In this document: piece by piece, positions 24,139 through 32,454 of the stretch
Layout of the letters: the number at the start of each line of letters is the position of its first letter
How positions within the stretch are numbered: the stretch's first letter is position 1
From: Kofleriaceae bacterium
GTDB lineage: Bacteria; Myxococcota_A; Polyangia; Haliangiales; Haliangiaceae
Assembly: GCA_025357755.1 (NCBI GenBank)
Contig: JANXOP010000106.1
Span: 1-41,883, forward strand
DNA length: 41,883 nucleotides
Direction: 5' to 3'
Program-made: the position numbers and the translations under genes
Notes under the pieces: model-generated
The model's input: only the letters and a program-made list of their open reading frames with translations
Told to the model about the DNA's origin: nothing
The model's database searches: none

Positions 24139-26298
24139 TCAGCGCTTCTTGAGACGCGCTTCGAGCACGCGGACTTCGCTCGAGGCTTCGGAGTGGTTCG
24201 GCTTGATCCGGATCACCTCGCGGAAGTGCTCGAGCGCTTCACGCTCGCGCCCCAGGATGCGCTCGACGCGACCGAGATAGAACCGCGCTGTCGGCGATTG
24301 CTCGGAGCGCTCGGCCGCACGCTGGAGCTCGCTGCGGGTCTTCTGCGCGAGCGCTTGCTTGTCGGACGCCGCGGCGAACTTGGTCCACGTGAACAGCGCC
24401 TGGTACTCCGGCTCCTGGGGCTGGAGCTCGACGGCCATCGTGAATTCTTTCATCGCGGTCTCGAGCTGCTCGCGCCGCAGCGCCATCTCGCCGCGTCGGA
24501 AGGCTTCCTCGGCGTGCATCACGCGCATCGCGAGCTCGTCGGCCTTCGCCTCCTCGGCGCGGACCGCGGACTCACCGCCGCGCGACAGGACGGTCATGTA
24601 CTCGGTGCGCTTGACCGTGTCGTTGAGCACGGCAAATGCGGCATTGATGATCGCCATCAGGCGCTGCGAATCGCGATCGTGAATACCGAGCGAGGCGAGC
24701 CGATCGGGGTGGAGCTTGCGCGCGAGCGTGAAGTACGCCGCGCGGATGATATCGGGGGCCGCATCCTGCGAGATGCCGAGGAGGTTGTAGTGATCGGCGC
24801 CGCGCTCGACGAGGGCGAGCCGCTCGCGGATCAGGTTCTCGGTCTCGATCGTCGCCGCGGTGTTCGTGCGCGAGCGGGTAGGTGCTGGGCTCGGGCTCGG
24901 GCTCGGGGGCCGGGTCGCGAGCGGTGACGTCGCGCGGCTCTGGCTGATCGTCCTCGAGATCGCGGGCTCGCCCGGCGAGGCACCGCGCATCGGGGTCTGC
25001 GTGCGCGCCACGTGTGGAGGCGCCTCGTCGTCGGGCGTAGGCGCGCGGCCGTACGCGATGTCTTGCGGGGTCGGCGTCCGGCCCGAAATGGTGCGCGGCA
25101 GCGCCGGGTTGTTGGCGGTCGCAGCCCGCGAGATCACGGGATTTCCTGTCGGAGAACGCGGCACGACCGGGGTGGGAGCGCGAGGAATCGCTGGATTGCT
25201 ACCCGTCACCGGGCGCGATGCGGGGCGGATCGGCTGGCGCGGATCGGCGGTGGGCACGCGACCGACCGTGGGCGTGCTGCCCGTCGGCAAGCTCGCGCGC
25301 GGTTGATCGAAGGCCGGGTGCGAGGTCGGGGTCTGCGTGCGCGGCGCCTCGGGCGTGCGCGAGCGCAGGCTCACACCGTCGGGCGGGACCACGTTGACGA
25401 TGGGCGTCGAGGCCCGGCCGCGCGGGATCACGGTCGCGGCGTCCTCGTTGATCGCGTGCGGCTTACGGAACGTCGGGGTGTTCGTGATCGAGCCTGGTCG
25501 CGGCGGCAGCATGCCGGCGTAGACGCCCTGCACCGGCGGCGGCATCGAGGTCGGTTTGCGAGGTCGATTGGTCGGAATTTCGGTGGCCGAGACCTCACAC
25601 GAACCATACGAAGCGAGCGCGTAGACGATCGCGCGGACGCCGCGCTCGCCGACCTCGGGATGCTCGACGGTGACATCGGCGAGGTTCGCGCCCGTGATCA
25701 GCTTCTGAAGCACCGGCTTGTCGGCCTCGGCGAAGCCGAACTGCGGCAGATCGCCGATCGCATCGGGCGTCAGCTTGAACCACACGCCGAACAGCGAAAG
25801 CTCCTCGGAGAGCCGCGCCTCCGAGAGGTTGCCGCGCGCGCCCATATTGATGACCGCGCGGACATCGAGCTCGTTGCCCGGGATGACGGGGACGGTGATC
25901 TGATCCTCGATCACGAAATCGCCGCGATCGAGCGAGAACGTGCGGGCGGCGCGCTGGGCGACGAGCCGGCGGCGCAGCCGTTGCGCTTGGTCGGGCTGGA
26001 GGCGCGCGGCCTCGGCGATGACCTCGACCTCGTCGCGATGGGGCGAGGCCGCGACCCGGCGTGTGATGTCGGAGACCTGCGTCGACGAGACCAGGCCGCC
26101 GGTCAGCGCCAGGCGCACCGCGGCGTCGCTCGCGAGCGGCGAGCTCGCACCGACGACGGCCCCCTGCGCGAAGGCGATCCGGTAGGGCTTGCCCTCGGCC
26201 GTGATGGTCAGCTGGCCCGAAAGGCCGCGTTTCGCGAGCGCACCGAGGGTCTGCCCCCACGGCCGATCCGAGACCGATCCCTTGGCGAGGACCGCCAT
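24139..26298 (-). CDS. DUF4388 / J-domain / TPR protein
   Basis: 719 residues from ATG 26298 (the frame is open to 26400 but that part overlaps a small membrane-protein gene). N-terminal DUF4388-like domain (TLGALAKRGLSGQLTITAE, 17-60), a helical region, a 200-residue Pro/Thr-rich linker with recurring PTP and RAPTP motifs (about 290-490), then a J domain at 502-570 with the HPD motif (KLHPDRL, about 530-533) and TPR-like helices to the end. J domains normally stimulate Hsp70 ATPase; DUF4388 often occurs in Myxococcota signalling proteins. No membrane segment. The combination suggests a cytoplasmic adaptor with Hsp70 recruitment; the role is otherwise unknown. The linker could be a phosphorylation target, and a PP2C phosphatase gene is near. 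Confidence 0.85.
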   Translation of the reverse strand: MAVLAKGSVSDRPWGQTLGALAKRGLSGQLTITAEGKPYRIAFAQGAVVGASSPLASDAAVRLALTGGLVSSTQVSDITRRVAASPHRDEVEVIAEAARLQPDQAQRLRRRLVAQRAARTFSLDRGDFVIEDQITVPVIPGNELDVRAVINMGARGNLSEARLSEELSLFGVWFKLTPDAIGDLPQFGFAEADKPVLQKLITGANLADVTVEHPEVGERGVRAIVYALASYGSCEVSATEIPTNRPRKPTSMPPPVQGVYAGMLPPRPGSITNTPTFRKPHAINEDAATVIPRGRASTPIVNVVPPDGVSLRSRTPEAPRTQTPTSHPAFDQPRASLPTGSTPTVGRVPTADPRQPIRPASRPVTGSNPAIPRAPTPVVPRSPTGNPVISRAATANNPALPRTISGRTPTPQDIAYGRAPTPDDEAPPHVARTQTPMRGASPGEPAISRTISQSRATSPLATRPPSPSPSPAPTRSRTNTAATIETENLIRERLALVERGADHYNLLGISQDAAPDIIRAAYFTLARKLHPDRLASLGIHDRDSQRLMAIINAAFAVLNDTVKRTEYMTVLSRGGESAVRAEEAKADELAMRVMHAEEAFRRGEMALRREQLETAMKEFTMAVELQPQEPEYQALFTWTKFAAASDKQALAQKTRSELQRAAERSEQSPTARFYLGRVERILGREREALEHFREVIRIKPNHSEASSEVRVLEARLKKR

Positions 26299-26435
26299 TA
26301 CCGCTTCCACCACCGACGGGTGAGGTAGGCGATCGCCGCGATCACGACGAGAAGGGCAACGAGGGTGACCACGGTCTGGTTTCCGCGAGCATACGCCCAC
26401 CAGGCCGCGATGGCGCTCGCGGGGACATCACCCAT
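26298..26435 (-). CDS. 45-residue single-pass membrane protein
   Basis: A short frame that begins at ATG 26435 and stops with TAA overlapping the ATG of the DUF4388-J gene by one base (TAATG). The product has a Trp-rich start (AAWWAYARGN), one hydrophobic helix (TVVTLVALLVVIAAIAYL, residues 21-38) and a basic C-tail (TRRWWKR), which by the positive-inside rule puts the tail in the cytoplasm. The one-base overlap with the following gene and the strong TM pattern argue that it is real. Function unknown; it could tether or regulate the partner encoded downstream. Confidence 0.6.
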   Translation of the reverse strand: MGDVPASAIAAWWAYARGNQTVVTLVALLVVIAAIAYLTRRWWKR

Positions 26436-26500
26436 GCCTAGAGGATGGTCAGGTCCACGAGTGGAGTCAATCCATGCGTGGCTGCTACAATCTGACTTGC

Positions 26501-27295
26501 GTGAGTACCTCGTTTCCTCTCGATGGAGCGCGACTCCGGTTCGCGGGCGATACCAACATCGGGCGCAAGCGCGATCACAACGAGGACTCGATCGCCGTGC
26601 CGGAAGCCGGCGAGCGCCTCGCGATCGTCTGTGACGGCATGGGCGGTCATGCGAGCGGCGAGGTCGCGAGTCGCCTCGCGGTCGAGCTGATCGTCGATCA
26701 CTTCACCGAGACCGGGAAGCAGCAGATTTTGACCTGGCCGTACAAGGTCGACCGCGACATGCGCAAAGACGTGAACCGGATGATCACCGGCATCATGTTG
26801 GCGAACCTCGAGATCTTCGAGCGGTCGCAGCGCGAGCAGCGGTTCAAGGGCATGGGCACCACCTGCGTGGCGCAATACTTTCTCGACGATCACATGATCA
26901 TCGGCCACGTCGGCGATAGCCGCTGTTATCGCCAGCGCGGCACCGAGCTCACGCAGCTCACCGAAGATCACTCGCTGATCAACGACTACATTCGGATGAA
27001 GCGGGTCACGCCAGAAGAGGCGGAGAACTGGCCGCACAAGAACGTGATCGTTCGCGCGCTCGGCATGAAGGAGAGCGTGCAGGTCGACATCGTCACCGAG
27101 AAGCCCCACGTCGGCGATATCTACCTGCTGTGCTCCGATGGCTTGACCGGCATGCTCAAGGACGATCAGATCGCGCACATCCTCTCGAGCGAGCGCGATC
27201 TCGATCGCGCCGTCGAGCGGTTGATCGATGCCGCGAACGAAGAGGGCGGCGTCGACAACATCTCGTGCGTGATCGCACGCGTCGAGGCACCGTGA
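26501..27295 (+). CDS. PP2C-type serine/threonine protein phosphatase
   Basis: 264 residues from GTG 26501. The PP2C metal-binding motifs are complete: RKRDHNEDS, VCDGMGGHASGE, GMGTTC, GHVGDSRCYRQR, LTEDHSLI, LLCSDGLTGML and DNISCV. These bind Mn2+/Mg2+ and hydrolyse phospho-Ser/Thr; in Myxococcota they usually oppose Hanks-type kinases, none of which is in this window. ATG 26474 is an alternative start, but a TACAAT hexamer at 26486-26491 lies between the two and would place transcription start just before the GTG, a leaderless arrangement. Its stop overlaps the next start (GTGA). Confidence 0.92.
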   Translation: MSTSFPLDGARLRFAGDTNIGRKRDHNEDSIAVPEAGERLAIVCDGMGGHASGEVASRLAVELIVDHFTETGKQQILTWPYKVDRDMRKDVNRMITGIMLANLEIFERSQREQRFKGMGTTCVAQYFLDDHMIIGHVGDSRCYRQRGTELTQLTEDHSLINDYIRMKRVTPEEAENWPHKNVIVRALGMKESVQVDIVTEKPHVGDIYLLCSDGLTGMLKDDQIAHILSSERDLDRAVERLIDAANEEGGVDNISCVIARVEAP

Positions 27296-27645
27296 AGCGC
27301 GCGCTGTTGCTGCTCCTGCTGGTCGCGTGCAGCAAGCGCGACGAGCGCCACGCGCAGAAGCTGCCCGCACCGCAGGTCGCACCGCTACCCGCGGTCGAAG
27401 TGCAGCGCGGCAAAGATGCATGCGACGCCTACGTCGCCAAGGTTTGTGCGTGCACCTCGGACGAAGCGAAGAAGGCGTGCCCCCTCGCGCAAGCGCTGCC
27501 GCAGGCGCTCCAGATCGCGCTCGAGACCTCGATGAATCCTTCGACGGATAAAGACAGCGCGATGCGCGCACAGGTCAACGTGCGCGAGACCGCGAAAGAG
27601 TGCATCGAGCAGACGGCGAAGTTGTCGGCGCTCGGCTGTCCGTAG
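27292..27645 (+). CDS. Small putative lipoprotein with Cys pairs
   Basis: 117 residues from a GTG overlapping the phosphatase stop by four bases. Signal KRALLLLLLVACSK with lipobox LVAC (Cys 13), Pro-rich tether, then a helical domain with several Cys (KDACDAYVAKVCACTS, KKACPL, AKECIEQ, ALGCP) that may form disulfides in the periplasm. I do not recognise it. Short Cys-containing helical lipoproteins of this layout are common in Myxococcota. Coupling with the phosphatase suggests co-expression but not a clear shared role. Confidence 0.7.
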   Translation: MKRALLLLLLVACSKRDERHAQKLPAPQVAPLPAVEVQRGKDACDAYVAKVCACTSDEAKKACPLAQALPQALQIALETSMNPSTDKDSAMRAQVNVRETAKECIEQTAKLSALGCP

Positions 27646-27706
27646 TCGCGACAGGTTCCGAGAGCCACAGCGGCGCGCAGCTACAGCCGCGCTTCCCCAC
27701 GAGCTC

Positions 27707-28648
27707 CTAGATCACGATCGGCTCGCCCGCGTTCGCCGCGTTCGCGGTGGCGTGAGCCCACACGACCGTGCGGGTGAGGTCGCGCTCGACTCGCGCGCCC
27801 TCGCCCACCACTGCATACGGACCGACGGTGACGTTCGCGCCGATCACTGCGCTAGCGCAGATCTTCACTGGTTCGACGAGCTGCGCGGTCGGATGGATGC
27901 GCGCGGTCGGATCGATGCCGGAGAGCCGGCCCGGCGGATGGCGCAGCGGGGTGCCGCCGAGCAGCGCCCAGTTCGATTCGAGGTAGCGCTCGGGCGTCGA
28001 GTGCTCGGCGAAGTAGCCATCCACGTGCTCGTACGCGAGCACCGGTTCGCCCGCGCGCAGCCACGGCAAGTAGCCCTGGCGGATCGAATCGGACTCGTCC
28101 TCGGGGAGCCGCGCGACGACGGATGGCCGCGTGACGTGCGCACCGCAGAACATGTGCTCGCCATCGCCGAGGATGTTCGTGATCCGGCCATCGGGTTGGA
28201 CCTCGACGGCGCCCCACGCCTTCGCATCGGGGACGCGGCGCACGACCATCATCGCGATCGGGTTCGTCGCGCGATAGGCCGCGACGAGCGCGGTGACATC
28301 GAGATCGAAGATCAGCTTGCCGTTGATCGAGAGGAACGGCTCGTCGGTGTGATCGGGATCGAGGAGCGGCAGCGCATGCTTGAGGCCACCACCGGTGCCG
28401 AGGAGGATCGGCTCGTCGATGTACGTGATGCGCGCGCCGTACGCGCGGCCATCCCCGAGCTCGTGCTGGATCAAGTCCCCCTTGTGATGGAGGTTGATCA
28501 CGATGTCGCGGATGCCGTGAGCGACGAGGTTCGTGAGGCCGTAGCCGAGGATCGGGATGCCGCAGACCGGCAACATCGGTTTGGGGCGCTCGCTGCCGAG
28601 CTTGCCGAGCCTCGACGAGAGGCCCGCGCACAGAATCATGGCGCGCAT
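27707..28648 (-). CDS. Sugar nucleotidyltransferase (mannose-1-P guanylyltransferase / MurU-like)
   Basis: 313 residues from ATG 28648; ATG 28639 is the next in-frame option. The nucleotide-binding start is RAMILCAGLSSRLGKLGSER followed by KPMLPVCGIPILGYGL, a variant of the G-x-G-x-R signature with the Lys of PKPM. Further motifs: DIVINLHHKG, GLGTGGGLKHALPLL-like 88-101, and FLSINGKLIFDLD, in which N replaces the D of the usual NGD/NAD motif. The last ~75 residues form a left-handed beta-helix (IDPTARIHPTAQLVEPVKI, ASAVIGANVTVGPYAVVG). Substrate cannot be fixed: GDP-mannose, NDP-sugar or MurNAc recycling are all open. It is divergent from a GNAT gene with 23 bp between starts. Confidence 0.9.
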   Translation of the reverse strand: MRAMILCAGLSSRLGKLGSERPKPMLPVCGIPILGYGLTNLVAHGIRDIVINLHHKGDLIQHELGDGRAYGARITYIDEPILLGTGGGLKHALPLLDPDHTDEPFLSINGKLIFDLDVTALVAAYRATNPIAMMVVRRVPDAKAWGAVEVQPDGRITNILGDGEHMFCGAHVTRPSVVARLPEDESDSIRQGYLPWLRAGEPVLAYEHVDGYFAEHSTPERYLESNWALLGGTPLRHPPGRLSGIDPTARIHPTAQLVEPVKICASAVIGANVTVGPYAVVGEGARVERDLTRTVVWAHATANAANAGEPIVI

Positions 28649-28671
28649 GTGCGCGGATGATACCGTCAACC

Positions 28672-29556
28672 ATGCGCGTACGGCCGCTCGAGCGTGCAGA
28701 CCTGCCGGCTGCGACTGCGATCCTCGCCGCCGCGTGCGCGTTCGATCGCGCCGCCGTGGTCGCGGACGAGAAGTTGTTCGGCCGAGGGCCGGTCGGCGAT
28801 CCTCGCGCGTGGGGCGCGTGGGAGGGCGAGGCGCTCGTCGGTGTCGCGGCGATCTGCGCGAGGTATTTGAGAGTGCTCGCCGTGATGCCAGCCGCGCGTG
28901 CGCGAGGCGTGGGCAGTGCGTTGCTCGCGACGTGCGAGACCGCGGCACGCGAGGCTGGCGAACCGCGGCTACGCGCGCTCGATCAGCCTGGAAATTATCT
29001 CGCGCCCGGGATCGATGTCGGCAACCACGAGGTGATCACCTGGCTCGAGAAGCGCGACTGGGTGCGTGATGGCGAGCCGCGTGCGAACTTGTGGATCGCC
29101 GTGCGCGACAACCCGCGGGTGACGAAGGCGCGGGCGGAAGCCTTGGCCGAGGCGGTACGCGAGCAGGGCTACGACGTGCGGCGCGCACGGGTCGATGAGA
29201 CCGCACTCGTCGACGCGGTCGCGAAGGAGTTCGGCGGAGCCTGGCCGTTCGAGCTCGCGGCCGCGCTGCAGGATCCCGTTGGTGTTCACGTCGCGCTGCA
29301 CGAGGGCGCGTACTGCGCGTTCGCCGCGCACGATGGCAACAATCGCGGTTTGGGTTGGTTCGGACCGACCGGTACATGGCCCGCGCATCGCGGCAAGGGT
29401 CTCGGCGAGGCCCTGCTCCTGGCGTGCCTCGTCGATGTCGCCGAGCACCACGAGCGCTGCGAGGTCGCGTGGATCGGGCCGCGCCCGTTCTACGAGAAGG
29501 CGGCCGGCCTCGTCGAGGATCGTGCGTTTGTCGCGATGATCAAGCGCTTCACATGA
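28672..29556 (+). CDS. Tandem GNAT-domain acetyltransferase
   Basis: 294 residues. Two GNAT folds are visible: domain 1 at about 1-140 with the acetyl-CoA loop motif VLAVMPAARARGVGSALLA, and domain 2 at about 150-294 with GPTGTWPAHRGKGLGEALLL, both matching the R/Q-x-x-G-x-G/A pyrophosphate-binding motif. The second copy ends with the typical EKAAGLVEDRAFVAM. I chose ATG 28672 over ATG 28657 because the RVRPLERAD strand begins directly there. The acceptor substrate is unknown. Its stop overlaps the next gene's start by four bases (ATGA). Confidence 0.88.
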   Translation: MRVRPLERADLPAATAILAAACAFDRAAVVADEKLFGRGPVGDPRAWGAWEGEALVGVAAICARYLRVLAVMPAARARGVGSALLATCETAAREAGEPRLRALDQPGNYLAPGIDVGNHEVITWLEKRDWVRDGEPRANLWIAVRDNPRVTKARAEALAEAVREQGYDVRRARVDETALVDAVAKEFGGAWPFELAAALQDPVGVHVALHEGAYCAFAAHDGNNRGLGWFGPTGTWPAHRGKGLGEALLLACLVDVAEHHERCEVAWIGPRPFYEKAAGLVEDRAFVAMIKRFT

Positions 29557-30407
29557 AGCTGCTGATCGCGCTGCTGATGGGATGCGGTCGGGTCGCGTTC
29601 GATCCCGTTTCGGTCCCCGTGCCGGTCCCCGTGCCGGTCGACGATGCCGCGGTCGATAGTGCGCACGTGTGCGCGACGTGGGGGCCGTGGGGACCGCCCG
29701 TCCAGCTCTCCGAGCTCGATGGCGGCACGTTGACCGACTACGATCCGACGCAGACCGCAGACCGGCTGCAACTGTTCTTCGTGCGCGGTGTCGGCGCGCC
29801 ATACGATGTCTCCTTTGCGAAGCGCGCGAGTGTTCAGGAGCCGTACGTCATGCAGGCGAACCCGGCGTTCGATGGCCCCAACGACGACGTCGATCCATCG
29901 ATCAGCGCGGACGGCTTGGATCTGATCTTCGAGAGCGATCGCTCCGGCACGGCCGAGCCGTGGGAAGTGACACGCACGTCGGTCGACGAGGACTTCGGTG
30001 CACCACAGGTCGCGCGCGGCTTCGAGTCCCTCGCGCTCGATGGCCAGCTCGGCTTGGACCTGTCGGCCGATGGCCTGGTGTTCTACGCTACGGTCGCGGG
30101 CGCCTTCGTGAAGTACACCCGCGCAGATCGCGCCAGTGCGTTCGTCCAGGCCGAGGTCTATGCCATCGGCGCGCTCGAATTTCCGGACATGCGCGACGAC
30201 GAGCTCGAGCTGCTCAACAGCGTCGATACGCCCGGCCAATACATCGTGGTGCGGACGCGATCCTCGAGGACGGACCCGTTCGGCCCGACCACGTTCCTCA
30301 CGTTTCCCGGAGCGAGCTACGATCCGTTTCTCGAACCAGGCAGTGCCGCCATGCTGTTCGGATCGAACAACAACTTCTATCGCGCGACTCGCACGTGTAC
30401 TGACTAG
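29553..30407 (+). CDS. PD40/TolB-like beta-propeller lipoprotein
   Basis: 284 residues, starting in the four-base overlap with the GNAT gene. Lipobox LLMGC (Cys 11), then a Val/Pro-repeat tether (VPVPVPVPVD). The rest consists of PD40-type blades, each with the signature D-P-S-I-S-A-D-G-L-x-L-I-F-E-S-D-R-S-G (about 110-128) or variants (LGLDLSADGLVFYATV). These propellers normally report or bind peptidoglycan-associated partners. A paralogue with the same layout lies 1.1 kb downstream on the opposite strand (31538-32377). It has only a partial set of blades, so it may be incomplete. Unlike TolB it has no N-terminal TolB domain. Confidence 0.8.
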   Translation: MKLLIALLMGCGRVAFDPVSVPVPVPVPVDDAAVDSAHVCATWGPWGPPVQLSELDGGTLTDYDPTQTADRLQLFFVRGVGAPYDVSFAKRASVQEPYVMQANPAFDGPNDDVDPSISADGLDLIFESDRSGTAEPWEVTRTSVDEDFGAPQVARGFESLALDGQLGLDLSADGLVFYATVAGAFVKYTRADRASAFVQAEVYAIGALEFPDMRDDELELLNSVDTPGQYIVVRTRSSRTDPFGPTTFLTFPGASYDPFLEPGSAAMLFGSNNNFYRATRTCTD

Positions 30408-30788
30408 TAGACTGGCGACGGGCCGTACGACAAGGCGAACCAGCTCGCGAGGCTCGTCGCGGTCCAGCTCGCGCGATGGAGCCGCGGATAGAGCACGCGC
30501 GGTTATCGGTGGCGATCGCGTGCACGGTCTCTTTCGCGAGCGTGTCGGCATCGCCGGTCGGCGTGAACTTGCCGAGGAGCCACCACCACCGCTGTGGTCC
30601 GTGCACGTGGCGGATGTAGCTGGGTCTGCTTGCCATCGATCGCGGACCCACCGAACGACGTCACGAACGGGAACAGGTTCTGGCGACCGCGCACGGCCGG
30701 GCACGGCCGCGCCGTGGACGCGCCGTGGACGCGGCTGAAGCCCATGCCGTGCGGGGCGCTCGAAGCCTCGAACGACTTGAGGCGTTTG
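30408..30788. other. Stretch without an intact gene; possible gene remnant
   Basis: 381 bp between the lipoprotein and tlyA. On the reverse strand two frames look protein-like but are interrupted: a piece around 30640-30690 reading NLFPFVTSFGGSAIDGKQ and one at 30510-30630 reading RHVHGPQRWWWLLGKFT and DADTLAKETVHAIATD in a different frame. Together they suggest one gene split by a frameshift, with no start or full-length frame. I do not recognise the family. A small inverted GGCCGTGCCCGGCCG-like sequence at 30695-30715 is also present. No RNA gene is seen. Confidence 0.3.
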
Positions 30789-31538
30789 CTACGCGGTCGT
30801 CAGGTGCAGCAAGTACTCGACGTTGCCAGCAGGGCCGGTGATCGGCGATTCCACGTCTTCGCCAGCGATGAAGTTGTTCGCCGCGGCCCACGTGCGGATC
30901 TTGTCGACCGCGCTGCGCCGCACCGCTTCGTCCTTGACGACGCCCCCGCGGCCGACCTGATCGCGGCCGACCTCGAACTGCGGCTTCACCAGCACGATGA
31001 CCGATTTGCCAAGGGGCGCGCGCAGGAGCTCCGCGGTGCGCGGTAGCACGAGCGTGAGCGAGATGAACGACACATCGATCACCGCGAGGTCGCACGCCTC
31101 GGGGACGAGTGCCAGGTCCATGTTGCGGACGTTCTCGCGCTCGAGCACGACCACACGCTCGTCTTGCCGGATGCTCCACGCGAGCTGGCCGTAGCCGACA
31201 TCGATCGCGTACACCCGCTTCGCGCCGCGGCGGAGCAAGAGGTCGGTGAACCCACCCGTCGAGGCACCGATATCGAGGCACGTGTACCCCTGCGGATCGA
31301 TCCCGAACGCATCGAGGCCTTGCAAGAGCTTGAGCGCGCCGCGCGAGACGTAGGGGTGATCCTCCTCCTTGAGCGTGATCTCGAACGACACGTTGACGAG
31401 CGAGCCCGGCTTGGCGGCGGGCAGGCCATTGATCAACACGACGCCACTCATCACGAGCGCATTCGCGCGATCGCGGCTCGCGGCGAGCCCGCGGTCGACG
31501 AGGAGCTTGTCCAACCGCTCTTTGATGACCTTCGCCAT
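30789..31538 (-). CDS. tlyA: TlyA-type 16S/23S rRNA 2'-O-methyltransferase
   Basis: 249 residues from ATG 31538. N-terminal S4 RNA-binding domain (ERLDKLLVDRGLAASRDRA, then LVMSGVVLING) and an RrmJ/FtsJ-like methyltransferase: SAM motif LDIGASTGGFTDLL (88-101), then FISL and VKPQFE. The Lys-Asp-Lys residues of the catalytic set are present at K70, D155 and K185. TlyA methylates 16S rRNA in helix 44 and, in two-substrate types, also 23S rRNA helix 69, which is the capreomycin susceptibility trait in mycobacteria. Its start overlaps the upstream lipoprotein's stop by one base (TAATG). The frame extends to 31604 but that extension is the neighbour's coding sequence. Confidence 0.93.
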   Translation of the reverse strand: MAKVIKERLDKLLVDRGLAASRDRANALVMSGVVLINGLPAAKPGSLVNVSFEITLKEEDHPYVSRGALKLLQGLDAFGIDPQGYTCLDIGASTGGFTDLLLRRGAKRVYAIDVGYGQLAWSIRQDERVVVLERENVRNMDLALVPEACDLAVIDVSFISLTLVLPRTAELLRAPLGKSVIVLVKPQFEVGRDQVGRGGVVKDEAVRRSAVDKIRTWAAANNFIAGEDVESPITGPAGNVEYLLHLTTA

Positions 31539-32377
31539 TACTTGCTCGACATGTAGATGTGATTCACCCCGCCATAGCGCGTGCTCGAGATGTACAGGCG
31601 ACACCCATCCGGCGAGATCCAGCTCGGACCATCCGCCGCGTCGGCGACGCTCACGTTCGGAACGAGGGTGGCAGGGCCGAACACGTCCAGGGTGGTAGCG
31701 CGAGTCGCCGTGTAGATGTCATAGCCACCGTCGCGATTCGAACGAAAGAAGATCGTCAACCCGTCCTCGGTCACCACGGGGTCACCTTCGTCGTACGTGG
31801 TCGACAGCTCGCTGATCTCGATGCGCAGGCTGAAGGTCGTGCCGGTCCGAACCGAGTGAAAGAGGTCTCCGTTCGCGTCGTAGTAAAGCTCGTTGCCCAC
31901 GAGGTAGCCCTGCGCGTCGTTGCCCGAATCGAGGGTCGGGATGACTCCGAGGTCCGAGAACACCCCGCCGGTCACGCTGGCGACGTGCAGGTGATTCCCG
32001 TTGTCCTGCTGTCGGAACACGAACGTCGTGCCGTCCTCGGAGATCGTCGGATCGCGCTCGCCGAACCCGGTGTTCAGATCGGCGAGTGCATCGACGACAA
32101 ACGGCGCCGTGACGCTGACCCGCGTCGCCGTGAACAGATCGCTCTGCGCGCCCGCATCGCGATCGCTCCAGAAGTACGCGGTCAGCTCGTCGGGCGAGAA
32201 CCGCGCGGTGCCGTCGTTCGTGGTGCTCGTGAGCTCGTGGACCAAGACCGGTGTGCCGAAGGTCGCCGCCTGACACGCGCCGAGTGGCGCATCGGGTGGC
32301 ACCACCGCGAAGTCGATTCGACCGCAGGCGGTGATGGCAACGACGACAACGACGACAACGACCGCGAGAGCGCGCAT
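31538..32377 (-). CDS. PD40/TolB-like beta-propeller lipoprotein (paralogue)
   Basis: 279 residues. Lipobox ITAC with Cys 18 after a Val-run signal (RALAVVVVVVVVAITAC). Blade motifs are clear: ARFSPDELTAYFWSDRDAG, DPTISEDGTTFVFRQQDNG, DPVVTEDGLTIFFRSNRDGG and the last one PSWISPDGCRLYISSTRYGG. At least four PD40-like repeats of about 50 residues. It is a paralogue of the lipoprotein at 29553-30407 and faces the other way; tlyA is directly downstream and overlaps by one base. It is divergent from the TetR gene, which starts 77 bp away. Confidence 0.82.
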   Translation of the reverse strand: MRALAVVVVVVVVAITACGRIDFAVVPPDAPLGACQAATFGTPVLVHELTSTTNDGTARFSPDELTAYFWSDRDAGAQSDLFTATRVSVTAPFVVDALADLNTGFGERDPTISEDGTTFVFRQQDNGNHLHVASVTGGVFSDLGVIPTLDSGNDAQGYLVGNELYYDANGDLFHSVRTGTTFSLRIEISELSTTYDEGDPVVTEDGLTIFFRSNRDGGYDIYTATRATTLDVFGPATLVPNVSVADAADGPSWISPDGCRLYISSTRYGGVNHIYMSSK

Positions 32378-32420
32378 CCGACTGCAATCGTACGACCTTC
32401 CGAGCTACCCCACCGATCGT

Positions 32421-32448
32421 TTGACAAATAGCACGGTCGTTCTATCTT
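32421..32448 (+). promoter_or_regulatory. Sigma-70 promoter of the TetR operon with overlapping operator
   Basis: TTGACA (32421-32426) and TATCTT (32443-32448) are separated by 16 bp, an excellent -35 and a fair -10. Transcription would begin close to the GTG start codon at 32455, so the message is nearly leaderless. Between and across the elements lies an 18-bp inverted repeat, 32428-32445, with 7 of 9 pairs matched (core ATAG.ACG..CGT.CTAT), a typical TetR-type operator placed to block RNA polymerase. It implies autorepression. Confidence 0.7.
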
Positions 32449-32454
32449 GTAGAG

